From: Chryseobacterium luquanense
GTDB lineage: Bacteria; Bacteroidota; Bacteroidia; Flavobacteriales; Weeksellaceae
Assembly: GCF_026460945.1 (NCBI RefSeq)
Contig: NZ_JAOVZV010000024.1
Span: 1-49,499 of the forward strand
DNA: 49,499 nt
Direction of reading: 5' to 3'
Positions 34,422-43,183 of the stretch are shown here, piece by piece; the first letter of the stretch is position 1; the number at the start of each line of letters is the position of its first letter. The notes below the pieces were generated by a model. The model was not told the origin of the DNA. It worked only from the letters and a program-made list of their open reading frames with translations, and ran no database searches. Position numbers and translations under genes: made by a program.

Positions 34422-35195
34422 ATGAATATTTCAGCTTACATTTTAGAATATCTGAAGCAATTCGGAACAGTTGTGGTTCCGCAGTTTGGCGTTTTCTCAC
34501 TCGAAAATACCAAGGCAGTCATCAATTCTGAAAACGGAAGTATTCTTCCGCCTTCAAGCAAGATTGCTTTCCATTCAGATTATCAGGTTTCATCAGATGA
34601 TCTGGTAAATTTTATAAGCACCGAAAAAGGTGTTTCTAAGAATTCTGCTGAAAGCGAACTGCAGGTTCAGACCGATTTCTGGAAGAAAAAACTTCAGGCA
34701 GAGCAAACTTTAGAAATACAAAATCTTGGAACTATTTTTATTGAAGACGGAATTTTGACTTTCAAGGGAAATCGCCTTGAATCTGATCATCCGGATTTTT
34801 ATGGTTTGGAAGAAATTCGTTTTTCGGATATTAAAAATGATGAAAGCTCAATTCCTACGGTTAATAAAGAGAAAGATTATAAATTCAACAAATCTATTTT
34901 GTGGATTTTCCTTTTCATTATTCCGGTTTTAGGAATTCTGTATTTTGGTTACATGCAACAGGAATTACTTTTCGGTAAAAAATCTTTTGATGATGTTTCG
35001 GTACAAACCAAAACCAAAAGAATTGAAAAAACCGTTCCGGTAAAAATTGATTCTGCTCAATTGAAGATTAATGATTCTACAAAGCAGGCTCAACTGAAAA
35101 AAGATTCTTTAATTCAGGATTCTATTAAAAAAACAGCCGTGAAATCTGTAAAAGTTCCGGCAACTCAAAAATCAAAACCTAAATGGCAAAAATAA
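34422..35195 (+). CDS. HU-like (CCDC81-type) domain membrane protein
   Basis: A 257-residue protein. The N-terminal ~135 residues resemble the tandem HU-like domains of prokaryotic CCDC81-type proteins (ISAYILEYLKQFGTVVVPQFG, then LEIQNLGTIFIEDGILTF). A single membrane helix follows (about residues 163-182, SILWIFLFIIPVLGILYFGY), then a Lys/Thr/Ser-rich tail with coiled, low-complexity character. These proteins occur mainly in Bacteroidetes and are thought to bind nucleic acid or cell-wall-linked partners near the membrane; the role is unproved. The gene overlaps the thioesterase start by 13 nt. Confidence 0.7.
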   Translation: MNISAYILEYLKQFGTVVVPQFGVFSLENTKAVINSENGSILPPSSKIAFHSDYQVSSDDLVNFISTEKGVSKNSAESELQVQTDFWKKKLQAEQTLEIQNLGTIFIEDGILTFKGNRLESDHPDFYGLEEIRFSDIKNDESSIPTVNKEKDYKFNKSILWIFLFIIPVLGILYFGYMQQELLFGKKSFDDVSVQTKTKRIEKTVPVKIDSAQLKINDSTKQAQLKKDSLIQDSIKKTAVKSVKVPATQKSKPKWQK

Positions 35196-35710
35196 AAAAA
35201 GCGTCAGAATCTCTTACGGTGATGACAAATATCGTTCTTCCGAATGATACCAACCAGCTTAGAAACCTTTTCGGAGGCGAATTGTTGGCAAGAATGGATC
35301 GTTGTGCGTCGATTTCAGCAACAAGACACTGCGAAAGAAGAGTGGTGACAGCTTCTGTAAATCATGTTTCTTTCGATCATCCGATTCCTGAAGGTGGAAT
35401 TGTTGTGATGGAATCTAAAGTTTCTCGCGCATTTGGAACTTCTATGGAAATTTATGTTGATGTGTGGTTGGATGATCCTATTAATCATAAAAAAATTCAG
35501 ACCAATAAAGGAATTTACACTTTTGTTGCAGTTGATGAATTCAACAGACCAATTCCAATTCCACAAATGGAACCTGAAACAGAACTTGAAGTAGAAAGAT
35601 TTGATGCAGCATTAAGAAGAAAAGAATTGTCTTTAATTCTTTCAGGAAGAATGAAACCTACAGATTCTATAGAATTGAAAAAATTATTTGCAGGAGAGAT
35701 TGAACAATAA
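35183..35710 (+). CDS. acyl-CoA thioesterase, hotdog fold (YciA-like)
   Basis: A 175-residue hotdog-fold thioesterase. The signature NDTNQLRNLFGGELLARMD with the central-helix GGELLARMD is characteristic, followed by SFDHPIPEGGIVVMESKVSRAFGTSMEI. Such enzymes hydrolyse acyl-CoA to free fatty acid and CoA, usually as hexamers in the cytosol. The C-terminal ~40 residues are charged and helical (RRKELSLILSGRMKP). It overlaps the HU-domain gene by 13 nt and is followed by a terminator, so these two genes form a pair. Chain-length preference cannot be inferred. Confidence 0.9.
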   Translation: MAKIKKASESLTVMTNIVLPNDTNQLRNLFGGELLARMDRCASISATRHCERRVVTASVNHVSFDHPIPEGGIVVMESKVSRAFGTSMEIYVDVWLDDPINHKKIQTNKGIYTFVAVDEFNRPIPIPQMEPETELEVERFDAALRRKELSLILSGRMKPTDSIELKKLFAGEIEQ

Positions 35711-35715
35711 TTTAC

Positions 35716-35746
35716 AACGGAAGGATTTTTTCTTCCGTTTATTTTT
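35716..35746 (+). terminator. terminator after the thioesterase gene
   Basis: An 8-bp stem AACGGAAG and CTTCCGTT with loop GATTTTTT is followed by TATTTTTA. Confidence 0.8.
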
Positions 35747-35763
35747 AAATGTAAGTTACAAAA

Positions 35764-36693
35764 ATGAAAATCTTATTATTAGATAAAAACCATCCTCTTA
35801 TTACCCATCAGCTTTTAGAAAAAAACTTTATTCTGGAAGAAGATTTCTCGTCTTCTTATGATGAGGTTTGTGCTAAAATTCAAAACTATGATAGTGTAAT
35901 TATCCGAAGCAGAATTCCTTTGGATGCTAATTTTTTGGAGAAAGGTAAAAACTTAAAATTCATTGCAAGAGTAGGAGCGGGAATGGAAAACATTGATATT
36001 CCTGTTGCTGAAAAATTAGGAATTCAATTGATCAATTCTCCGGAAGGAAATCGTGATTCTGTTGCAGAACATGTTGTTGGAATGTTGTTGATTTTAATGA
36101 ACCGACTTTTCATCGCTTCTCAGGAAGTAAAAAACGGAGTCTGGCTTCGTGAAGAAAATCGTGGTGACGAGCTATTAGGAAAAACTGTTGGATTAATTGG
36201 TTACGGAAACATGGGAAAGACGACTGCAAAAAGGCTTTCAGGTTTCGGTTGTAAAGTGATTTTCCATGATATTCTGCCAAATCTTTCAGATGAATTTGCA
36301 ACACAAGTAAGTTTAGAAGAATTAAAGGAAAAAGCTGAGATTTTAAGTTTACATATTCCATTGACAGAGGAAACTCACTATTTAATAAATGAAAAGTTTA
36401 TTTCAGAAATGAAAAATGACTTTTATTTTGTTAATACAGCAAGAGGAAAAAATATTGAAACGAAATATTTAGTTGAGGCATTAAAATCCGGAAAAGTAAA
36501 AGGTGCGTGTCTTGATGTTTTGGAATATGAAAAGTCTTCATTTGAAAATCTTGAAGTAGACAATGAAGATTTAAGCTATCTTTTAAATTCAGAAAAAGCA
36601 ATCGTAACACCTCATATAGCAGGTTGGACACATCAGAGTAAAGAGAAATTAGCGCAGGTTATTGTAGATAAAATTATTGCATCGTTTTGTTAG
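35764..36693 (+). CDS. D-isomer-specific 2-hydroxyacid dehydrogenase (phosphoglycerate dehydrogenase-like)
   Basis: A 309-residue NAD-dependent dehydrogenase. The substrate-binding part has FIARVGAGMENIDI, the Rossmann dinucleotide motif is GKTVGLIGYGNMGKTTAKRL (about residues 140-160), and the catalytic set Arg (NTARGKNIETK), Glu (in the following helical region) and His (TPHIAGWTHQS) is present. It lacks the ACT regulatory domain of long SerA forms. It may be a 3-phosphoglycerate dehydrogenase for serine synthesis or act on another 2-hydroxyacid; no serB or serC is nearby. It follows the thioesterase terminator by only a few nt. Confidence 0.88.
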   Translation: MKILLLDKNHPLITHQLLEKNFILEEDFSSSYDEVCAKIQNYDSVIIRSRIPLDANFLEKGKNLKFIARVGAGMENIDIPVAEKLGIQLINSPEGNRDSVAEHVVGMLLILMNRLFIASQEVKNGVWLREENRGDELLGKTVGLIGYGNMGKTTAKRLSGFGCKVIFHDILPNLSDEFATQVSLEELKEKAEILSLHIPLTEETHYLINEKFISEMKNDFYFVNTARGKNIETKYLVEALKSGKVKGACLDVLEYEKSSFENLEVDNEDLSYLLNSEKAIVTPHIAGWTHQSKEKLAQVIVDKIIASFC

Positions 36694-36820
36694 TTCAAAA
36701 ACCAACGAATTAGATTACTCATTTAGGGTGTGAAATTTTATGTTAAATAATTCATAATTGATAATCGCCTTTTCATATTTGAACTGAGTTTTATTAAATT
36801 GCCACTCATTTTTTGAACCC

Positions 36821-38083
36821 ATGAAGAAGCTTAACCTTGTACTCGTTACAACCCTATTTTTATTCCTGTTTTCCTGTAAAAATAAATCCGAAAACAATGC
36901 TGCAACTGCAGAGTCTACCACAAATCTTCCGAATTACGGAAACGTAGATTTAAGCAAAGTTTTTGCAGATCGTGATTTCAGTTTGGTAGACAAAAAACAA
37001 GCTGTAAATTATATCGATCAGTACTATAAAAAAGTTTGGGAAAGTGGTAATCTGAGCGGAAGTTTTCTTGTTGCGCAAGGTGATGATGTTTTATATGAAA
37101 ATTACCGCGGTTTTGCACGAGAAGGCAATCAAAACAAGATTGATAAAAATACGCCACTTCATGTCGCTTCAGTTTCAAAAACAATGACGGCAATGGCAAT
37201 GATGAAATTAATCGAAGCCGGAAAAATAAAATTATCAGATCATTTAACGCAATTCTTCCCCGGGTTTCCTTATCCTAATGTGACGGTTCAGACTCTATTA
37301 GACCAAAGAAGCGGACTGCCGAAATACGAATATTTTATTACTAAAATTCAACCAGCTCCCGCAGAACTTTCGAAGACCTACATTACAAATCAGGATGTTT
37401 TAAATATGATTATTAAATACAAACCTGAGTTGGCAAGAGACACTGATACTGGTTTTATGTATTGCAATACCAATTTTGCACTTTTAGCTTTATTGATTGA
37501 AAAAGTGACCAAAACTCCTTTTCCACAAGCGATGAAAGAGATGGTTTTCACTCCGTTGAAAATGACAAATACTTATATTTTTCAGGAGAAAGATATTCCA
37601 ACTGCATCACAATCTTTTTATTATGGCGGAAATAAATTGTATCCGTTAGATCGATTGGATTTGATTTACGGTGATAAAAATGTCTATACAACACCGAGAG
37701 ATTTGCTTAATTTTTCTAAAGCAATGTTTTCTAAAGATTTTTTAAAACCTGAATTGATGCAAATGGTTTTCACTCCTTACAGTAATGAGAAAGCCGGGCA
37801 AAATAATTATGGTTTAGGTTTTAGAATGAAAATTTTTGACAATGGCGAAAAACTTACGTATCACAACGGATGGTGGCACGGAACAAATTCCGTTTTTGCT
37901 CATCTTTTAAAATCTAAAGTGACAATTATTGCAATTGGAAATAAATATTCAGGAAAGGTTTACACAGCTTTGGCTTTGTCGGGATTATTTGAAGATTTTC
38001 CGGCTCAAAAAGATAAACTTCACAGCATAATGAATGATAATCAGGATACTTTGAAAACTCAAACTGAAGTTTTTGGAGAATAA
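36821..38083 (+). CDS. serine hydrolase lipoprotein, class C beta-lactamase/penicillin-binding fold
   Basis: A 420-residue protein with a lipoprotein signal peptide (FLFLFSCKNKSE, lipid-attached Cys at ~19). The catalytic domain covers about residues 65-400 with the three family motifs: SVSK (HVASVSKTMTAMAMM, nucleophile Ser), YCN (FMYCNTNFALLA) and HNGWWHG, an HxG-type third motif instead of KTG. This combination is typical of the broad beta-lactamase-related family, which includes D-amino peptidases and esterases; it is not evidence of antibiotic resistance. The mature protein would be anchored in the envelope. The next gene begins 25 nt downstream. Confidence 0.88.
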   Translation: MKKLNLVLVTTLFLFLFSCKNKSENNAATAESTTNLPNYGNVDLSKVFADRDFSLVDKKQAVNYIDQYYKKVWESGNLSGSFLVAQGDDVLYENYRGFAREGNQNKIDKNTPLHVASVSKTMTAMAMMKLIEAGKIKLSDHLTQFFPGFPYPNVTVQTLLDQRSGLPKYEYFITKIQPAPAELSKTYITNQDVLNMIIKYKPELARDTDTGFMYCNTNFALLALLIEKVTKTPFPQAMKEMVFTPLKMTNTYIFQEKDIPTASQSFYYGGNKLYPLDRLDLIYGDKNVYTTPRDLLNFSKAMFSKDFLKPELMQMVFTPYSNEKAGQNNYGLGFRMKIFDNGEKLTYHNGWWHGTNSVFAHLLKSKVTIIAIGNKYSGKVYTALALSGLFEDFPAQKDKLHSIMNDNQDTLKTQTEVFGE

Positions 38084-38087
38084 TGTT

Positions 38088-38095
38088 TATTTTTG
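38088..38095 (+). promoter_or_regulatory. -7 element of the Ig-like lipoprotein gene
   Basis: TATTTTTG, 13 nt before the ATG at 38109, lies between two candidate in-frame starts and so supports the downstream one. Confidence 0.5.
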
Positions 38096-38108
38096 CTCAA
38101 ATAATTTC

Positions 38109-39881
38109 ATGAAAAGATTCTTTCTTTTATTTATCATCGGTATTCTTGTACAGTCTTGTGCGAGAGTTGGTTCGCCAATTGGAGGCGCAAAAGATACTTT
38201 AGCTCCGCAAGTTATCGGTTCAAATATAGATACCACAAGAGTGAATGTAAGAAGAGACATCAAAGAACTGCGAATTGATTTTAACGAATATATTACTTTA
38301 AAAGATATTAATAAAAATCTTAATATTTCCCCGCCAATAAAGAATATTAAAAGAATTCTTCCGTCAAATATTGCCAATAAATATATGGTCATTCAATGGA
38401 CTGATACTTTGCAGGCAAATACAACATATAATTTCAATTTTGGAAATGCAATTGTAGATAACAGCGAAGGAAATCCTTTGAGGTATTACAATTTTGCTTT
38501 TTCAACGGGTGAAAAATTGGATGATTTATACATCAGTGGTGAAGTTACAGATGGTTTTACAATAAAAAAGAAAAGCAGCTCCGATAATAAAATGGTTGTA
38601 GGTCTTTATCAGTTGAAAGACAGTATGGATTATCGACAAAAACCTTACTACATTACAAAAGTTGATGACGACGGTTATTATGAATTAAATTATTTGGCCC
38701 CCGGAAAATATAAGATTATTGCTTTCGATGATGATAATGAAAATTCTATTTACAATCCCGGAAAAGAAAAAATTGCTTTTAGAAAAGATACGGTAACTGT
38801 AGAAAAGTCTATTTCAGGTTTAAATTTAAAACTTTACCCATCAAAAAAACCTTTCAAAAAACCTGAGTTTAAAGATATGGCAGGTGGAGTGATGATGTTA
38901 TTTGAAGGAAATCCGGATGAAGTAAAAGTACTTTCTGTAAGCGAAAAGTTGAAAGATATTAAAGTTACTCATACTCCAAAATCAGATTCTGTGAAAATTT
39001 GGTTTGATGCTGTAAAAAGTGACGTTGGACAAACTGTTAATGAAAAATTGGAATTCAGCTATGATACAGGTAAAGTACAGGATACTGTTTCTACGTTCTT
39101 TAAGTATAATAAGAAAAATGTGATGAATATTAACAGTGATAATGGCGGATCTTTATTGCCTCCAAAAACTGATTTTAAAATATTATCAAATTACATAGTA
39201 GACAAAATTAACTTTGATAAATGGTCTTTAAAAATTGACAGCACAATAGTTCAGCCTTTCACGGCAAAAATTTCTGAAACCAATCCATATCAAATTTTAA
39301 TTCAGTCAGATTTTATTTCCGGAAAAAAATATCACTTGACTATTCCTAAAACAACAATTTCTTCTTATTTTGATAAAAATCCAGATTCAAAACGTTTTGA
39401 TTTTGAAGTTGATAAAATTGAAAATTACGGGCTTTTAAAGGTTATTCTTGAAAATGCTCCCGACAAAAAATACTGGTTGCAGCTTTTAGATTCAAGTGAA
39501 AAACCTATTTACCAAAAATATACAAGCGGAAGTGAAGTAACTTTTGATGTGCTCAAACCTGGCGAATATATTCTCCGAATTTTGGTTGATAATAATGAAA
39601 ATAAATACTGGGACGAAGCAGATTTCGAAAACGGAACTTTTGCCGAAGATTCTTATATTTATTACAAAACTGCTCTAATCCGTCCTTTATGGACTTCGAA
39701 AGAAACTTGGGATTTGAAAGATGTAAGAGTTCTTGATACGAGTAAAATGGGAACGACGACTACAACAGATAAAAACACTAAATCTCAACCAACTCAAACC
39801 AGACCAACAACGAATACTACAATTCAAAATAACAATTCTGGAACAAGAGGAAACGGTAGAGAACTTCAATTAAACAGATAA
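38109..39881 (+). CDS. lipoprotein with N-terminal Ig-like (Big_5) domain
   Basis: A 590-residue lipoprotein. The signal peptide MKRFFLLFIIGILVQSC ends in a lipobox with Cys ~17; this determined the start, since an upstream in-frame ATG would place 12 polar residues before it. Residues about 25-125 resemble the SbsA-type Ig-like domain (GGAKDTLAPQVI, IDFNEYITLKDI, YNFNFGNAIVDNSEGN, YNFAFSTG). The remainder is beta-rich, with segments such as LAPGKYKIIAFDDDNEN and LKPGEYILRILVDNNENKYWD that look like repeated carboxypeptidase-regulatory-like modules. The C-terminal ~45 residues are Thr/Asn/Gln-rich. Such lipoproteins are common in Flavobacteria and of unknown role. Its stop overlaps the next ATG. 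Confidence 0.82.
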   Translation: MKRFFLLFIIGILVQSCARVGSPIGGAKDTLAPQVIGSNIDTTRVNVRRDIKELRIDFNEYITLKDINKNLNISPPIKNIKRILPSNIANKYMVIQWTDTLQANTTYNFNFGNAIVDNSEGNPLRYYNFAFSTGEKLDDLYISGEVTDGFTIKKKSSSDNKMVVGLYQLKDSMDYRQKPYYITKVDDDGYYELNYLAPGKYKIIAFDDDNENSIYNPGKEKIAFRKDTVTVEKSISGLNLKLYPSKKPFKKPEFKDMAGGVMMLFEGNPDEVKVLSVSEKLKDIKVTHTPKSDSVKIWFDAVKSDVGQTVNEKLEFSYDTGKVQDTVSTFFKYNKKNVMNINSDNGGSLLPPKTDFKILSNYIVDKINFDKWSLKIDSTIVQPFTAKISETNPYQILIQSDFISGKKYHLTIPKTTISSYFDKNPDSKRFDFEVDKIENYGLLKVILENAPDKKYWLQLLDSSEKPIYQKYTSGSEVTFDVLKPGEYILRILVDNNENKYWDEADFENGTFAEDSYIYYKTALIRPLWTSKETWDLKDVRVLDTSKMGTTTTTDKNTKSQPTQTRPTTNTTIQNNNSGTRGNGRELQLNR

Positions 39882-40339
39882 TGCAGAAGTTTAAAAAAAT
39901 AGTATTTTGGTGTTTGGTTGGCTTTGCGATAATTCAGTTTATTCCTATTGATAAAGTGAATCAACCTGTAGATAAAACCAAGAATTTTATTGATGTTAAA
40001 AATACTCCCAAAGAAGTTGTAGATTTAATCAAAAATGCTTGCTATGATTGTCATTCAAACGAGACCGTTTATCCAAAATATGCTTATATTGCTCCGTTTT
40101 CATGGTCTGTGAAAAGTCACGTTAATGACGGAAGACAACATCTTAATTTTTCAATTTGGGAAACTTATAATAAAGATTTAAAGCAAAGTATGCTTAAAAA
40201 TTCGATTCAGACAATTGAAAATAAAGTAATGCCAATGCCCGCTTACATTATTTATCATGACGAAGCAAATCTCACTACAAATGATAGAAAAGTTTTGACT
40301 AAATATTTTGAAGAAATACTGAATTCAAAAACTTACTAG
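39881..40339 (+). CDS. haem-binding domain protein
   Basis: A 152-residue protein with an N-terminal membrane anchor or uncleaved signal (residues ~7-22) and one CYDCH haem c attachment site (54-58) in the context NACYDCHSNETVYPKYAYIAPFSW, the signature of the Haem_bd family. A later NKVMPMPAYIIYHDE segment could supply the axial Met. It probably sits on the periplasmic face of the inner membrane. Its ATG overlaps the preceding stop by 1 nt. The electron-transfer partner is unknown. Confidence 0.85.
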   Translation: MQKFKKIVFWCLVGFAIIQFIPIDKVNQPVDKTKNFIDVKNTPKEVVDLIKNACYDCHSNETVYPKYAYIAPFSWSVKSHVNDGRQHLNFSIWETYNKDLKQSMLKNSIQTIENKVMPMPAYIIYHDEANLTTNDRKVLTKYFEEILNSKTY

Positions 40340-40355
40340 GTTTAACAGAAAATAA

Positions 40356-40398
40356 AAATTCCCACAGATTTCTAAATTTGCGGGAATTTATTTTTTTT
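40356..40398. terminator. terminator between converging haem-binding and Nudix genes
   Basis: An 8-bp stem AAATTCCC and GGGAATTT with an 18-nt loop is followed by a T-run on the plus strand. Confidence 0.65.
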
Positions 40399-40408
40399 AA
40401 GATTCTGA

Positions 40409-40924
40409 TTAAATATTCTTGATATAGTTTTCAAAGAATGTTTTCTGAGAATCAAAAGCAATATCATCTAAATTGATTTCTGAAATTTTAATCCATTGCG
40501 TTTCAGAAATTTCAGATAAGGCTAAATTAACGTCAAACTTCTCAGAAACATTGTACTCATAAAACAAATCAATTGTATTATAATCGATTTCTTTGTATTG
40601 ATAAACATTTGGAAGACTTGTGAGATATTTTAAATTTTTGATATCTATTTCAAGTTCAAGTTCTTCATAGAGTTCTCTTTTACAAGTGTTTTCTGCGCTT
40701 TCTTTTGGATCTACAAATCCTCCTGCCAAATCAAGTTTCCCTTTTTTAGGCTCTTGATTTCTTCTTGTTAAATAAACTTCATCACCATAACGGATGATCA
40801 CTGCAACGGCTCCTGCAACATTATTATATAAATTGAAGCTGCATTCTGGGCAGCTCCACTTTTTTTCTCCATCCCAATTGAGGGTTTCTTTTCCGCAATT
40901 CGGACAAAATTTTAATATTTTCAT
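40409..40924 (-). CDS. Nudix hydrolase with N-terminal zinc ribbon
   Basis: A 171-residue protein. Residues 7-28 form a four-Cys zinc ribbon (CPNCGKE then SCPEC) like that of NADH pyrophosphatases. The Nudix box is at about 68-90 (GGFVDPKE, then RELYEEL), with all catalytic Glu residues in place. It hydrolyses a nucleoside diphosphate linked to another moiety; the exact substrate is not readable. It lacks the NudC N-terminal domain and the SQPWPFPxS motif, so it is not a full NudC. Its ATG overlaps the xerD stop by 4 nt. Confidence 0.88.
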   Translation of the reverse strand: MKILKFCPNCGKETLNWDGEKKWSCPECSFNLYNNVAGAVAVIIRYGDEVYLTRRNQEPKKGKLDLAGGFVDPKESAENTCKRELYEELELEIDIKNLKYLTSLPNVYQYKEIDYNTIDLFYEYNVSEKFDVNLALSEISETQWIKISEINLDDIAFDSQKTFFENYIKNI

Positions 40925-41835
40925 TCAACAATATTAGCATTTCTCGGGTGAAAATTCAATATTACATCCCGAAGTTCTTCTGTTTTTAGATGGGTATAAA
41001 TTCCGGTTGTTGTAATACTTGAATGTCCCAACATTTCCTGAATATAACGCAAATCTGCACCGTTTTGCAACAAATGAGTGGCAAACGAATGCCTGAAAGT
41101 ATGCGGAGAAATTTTCTTGCTAACTCCGGCTTTATCGGTAAGTTCTTTGATGATAATAAATACAATCACACGAGACATGGAAGTTCCTCTACTGTTGAGA
41201 AAAAGAATATCTTCATGCTTTTTGTTGATTTTACATTTAGAGCGTACCTCATTAATATACTCTTTCAAAAGCTTTGCGGTAAATTGAGCTAAAGGTACAA
41301 AGCGTGTTTTTTCGCCTTTTCCTGTAATTTTAATGTAATTTTCTTTAAAGTTGATATTAGAAATTTTAATATCAATCAATTCAGAAACTCTTAATCCGCA
41401 ACCGTAAAGCACTTCAATGATGCAGTGATTTCTACGTCCTAAAGCTGAAGTTATTTCGATAGCCTGAATAATCTTTTCAATATCACTAAGACTTAAAGTA
41501 TCGGGTAAATACAGCCCTAACTTTGGTCCTTCCAATAAAGATGAAGGGTTATCATCACGGATTTCGTCTTCTAAAAGATATCTGAAAAAAGCTTTAATGG
41601 AAGAAATCCATCTGGCTTGTGATCTTTCACTAAATTTTTGTTTTGATAATTTGAAAATGTATTCCTGTAGATTATCATACGTAATTGTTTCAGGGCCTGT
41701 GTTTTCAAGGTCTCCTACAGCGTAGTCTTTAAGTTTTTTGATGTCGCGAATGTAAGCGTCGAGTGTGTTTTCTGAAAAATTTCGTTCAAAACGAAGAAAA
41801 ATTTCAAAATCTTTAATTTTTTCATCCCAAGTCAT
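40921..41835 (-). CDS. xerD: tyrosine recombinase XerD
   Basis: A 304-residue site-specific recombinase. The N-terminal SAM-like core-binding domain (about 1-95) contains FLRFERNFSENTLDAYIRDI; the catalytic domain has Arg in LYGCGLRVSELIDI, the HTFRHSFATHLLQNG box (His, Arg), the second His in EMLGHSSITTT and the nucleophile Tyr in GIYTHL. Length and motifs match XerD, which resolves chromosome dimers at dif together with XerC. There is no surrounding integrative element, so this is the chromosomal enzyme. Assignment as XerD rather than XerC rests on overall similarity. Confidence 0.9.
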   Translation of the reverse strand: MTWDEKIKDFEIFLRFERNFSENTLDAYIRDIKKLKDYAVGDLENTGPETITYDNLQEYIFKLSKQKFSERSQARWISSIKAFFRYLLEDEIRDDNPSSLLEGPKLGLYLPDTLSLSDIEKIIQAIEITSALGRRNHCIIEVLYGCGLRVSELIDIKISNINFKENYIKITGKGEKTRFVPLAQFTAKLLKEYINEVRSKCKINKKHEDILFLNSRGTSMSRVIVFIIIKELTDKAGVSKKISPHTFRHSFATHLLQNGADLRYIQEMLGHSSITTTGIYTHLKTEELRDVILNFHPRNANIVE

Positions 41836-41848
41836 TGTGTTGTGTTTT

Positions 41849-42280
41849 TTAAATTTTTAATTCATTTTCTGAAACCTGTATTATTTCAATCTGATGTTCT
41901 TTTAAAAAAGCAATTCCTTCATTATCCGAATAAGCATTTATATATACTAATTTTGAAATTCCTGCCTGTAAAATCAGCTTACTGCATTCTTTACAGGGCG
42001 ATAAAGTGAGGTACAGTGTTGCACCGCGGGCAGATTGTGTAGAGCCTGCCAATTTCAAAATTGCATTTGCTTCTGCGTGTAAAACATACCAGTGGGTTTT
42101 GCCGGTTTCGTCTTCACAACAGTTTTCAGATCCTGATGGAGTACCATTATATCCATCTGAAATAATCATCCTATCTTTTACGATAAGAGCTCCTACTTGT
42201 TTCCTTTCACAGTAGGAAAGTTTTGCCCATTCTAGAGCCATTTTTAGATAAGCTTTGTCAAACTTATTATACATCTGCAT
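41849..42280 (-). CDS. dCMP/cytidine deaminase family protein
   Basis: A 143-residue zinc-dependent deaminase. The catalytic signature is LHAEANAILKL (His, Glu) and LSPCKECSKLI (two Cys); a Cys-rich substrate loop (ENCCEDETGK) and GYNGTPSG are typical of dCMP deaminases. It converts dCMP to dUMP for thymidylate synthesis. An upstream Met (MQM) leaves the start ambiguous by two residues. It lies 13 nt before xerD and may be cotranscribed. Confidence 0.9.
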   Translation of the reverse strand: MQMYNKFDKAYLKMALEWAKLSYCERKQVGALIVKDRMIISDGYNGTPSGSENCCEDETGKTHWYVLHAEANAILKLAGSTQSARGATLYLTLSPCKECSKLILQAGISKLVYINAYSDNEGIAFLKEHQIEIIQVSENELKI

Positions 42281-42314
42281 CGGTTTTTTTCGAAATAATC
42301 AGTGATGTGGTGTA

Positions 42315-43082
42315 TTAGAAATTTGGCTTTCTTTTTTCAATGAAAGCGGTAACTCCTTCTTTTTTGTCGTCAAGTTCAAAAAGCTCTCCGAAAAATTTAA
42401 TTTCGGTTTCAAAACCTTTATCCGTATCTGACAGATTGGTTGCTTTAATAGCTTTTGAAATTGCCATCGGAGAATTGTTAGCTATAATTTTTGCCAATTC
42501 TTCTGTTTTCGAAAGAAGTTCACCAATCGGGAAAACCTCATTTACTAAACCAATTTCTTTTGCTTTTTGTGCAGGAATCATCTTTGCTGAGAAAATCATC
42601 TCATTAGCAATCCCTTTTCCTACTAATTTTGGAAGTCTTTGGGTTCCTCCATACCCGGGAATAAGTCCTAAAGTTACTTCAGGAAGACCAAGTTTAGCAT
42701 TTTCTGAGGCATATCTAATATGACAAGCCATCGCTAATTCTAAACCACCACCTAAAGCGAAGCCATTAACTGCAGCAAGAACGGGTTTAGACAAGTTTTC
42801 GATTTTATCAAAAAGAATATTTTGTCCATTTCTTGCAAGCTCTTCTGCTTTTTCCTGATTAAAGTTACTAAATTCTTTTATATCTGCACCGGCAACGAAT
42901 GATTTTTCTCCGCTTCCGGTTAAAATAATTACTCTTACTTCATTGTCAGACTGTAATTCATCCAATGCAGAACTGATTTCTCTTATTGTTTGAGCATTTA
43001 AAGCATTCAAACTTTCAGGTCTGTTGATAGTAAGTACAGCAATTCTTTCTTCTTTCTTTAATAGGATATTTTCGTAAGTCAT
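42315..43082 (-). CDS. enoyl-CoA hydratase/isomerase family protein
   Basis: A 255-residue crotonase-fold enzyme with full conserved elements: INRPESLNALNAQTI, the oxyanion-hole segments SFVAGADIKEFS and NGFALGGGLELAMACHIR, and catalytic Glu positions in GLPEVTLGLIPGYGGTQRL. It most likely hydrates 2-enoyl-CoA in fatty-acid or amino-acid degradation. Both catalytic Glu residues of true hydratases appear present. It lies 34 nt upstream of the dCMP deaminase gene on the same strand. Confidence 0.92.
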   Translation of the reverse strand: MTYENILLKKEERIAVLTINRPESLNALNAQTIREISSALDELQSDNEVRVIILTGSGEKSFVAGADIKEFSNFNQEKAEELARNGQNILFDKIENLSKPVLAAVNGFALGGGLELAMACHIRYASENAKLGLPEVTLGLIPGYGGTQRLPKLVGKGIANEMIFSAKMIPAQKAKEIGLVNEVFPIGELLSKTEELAKIIANNSPMAISKAIKATNLSDTDKGFETEIKFFGELFELDDKKEGVTAFIEKRKPNF

Positions 43083-43131
43083 TATTCTCTTAATCTTTAA
43101 GAACTTGCAAATTAAAAATTTTTTGCAAATA

Positions 43132-43162
43132 AAAAGGGAAAAAATTTAATTTTTTCCCTTTT
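43132..43162 (-). terminator. terminator of katA
   Basis: A perfect 13-bp stem (AAAAGGGAAAAAA and TTTTTTCCCTTTT, loop TTTAA) lies about 20 nt after the katA stop on the minus strand. Confidence 0.85.
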
Positions 43163-43183
43163 AAGTATTTATTATTTAATAGT

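Noticed and set aside
36821..38083. Serine hydrolase as an antibiotic-resistance beta-lactamase
   Set aside because: The third motif is HxG type and the gene lies among housekeeping genes; the broad family includes many non-resistance enzymes.
40921..41835. XerD-like recombinase as an integrase of a mobile element
   Set aside because: No attachment-site repeats, excisionase or cargo genes are adjacent, and the protein looks like chromosomal XerD.
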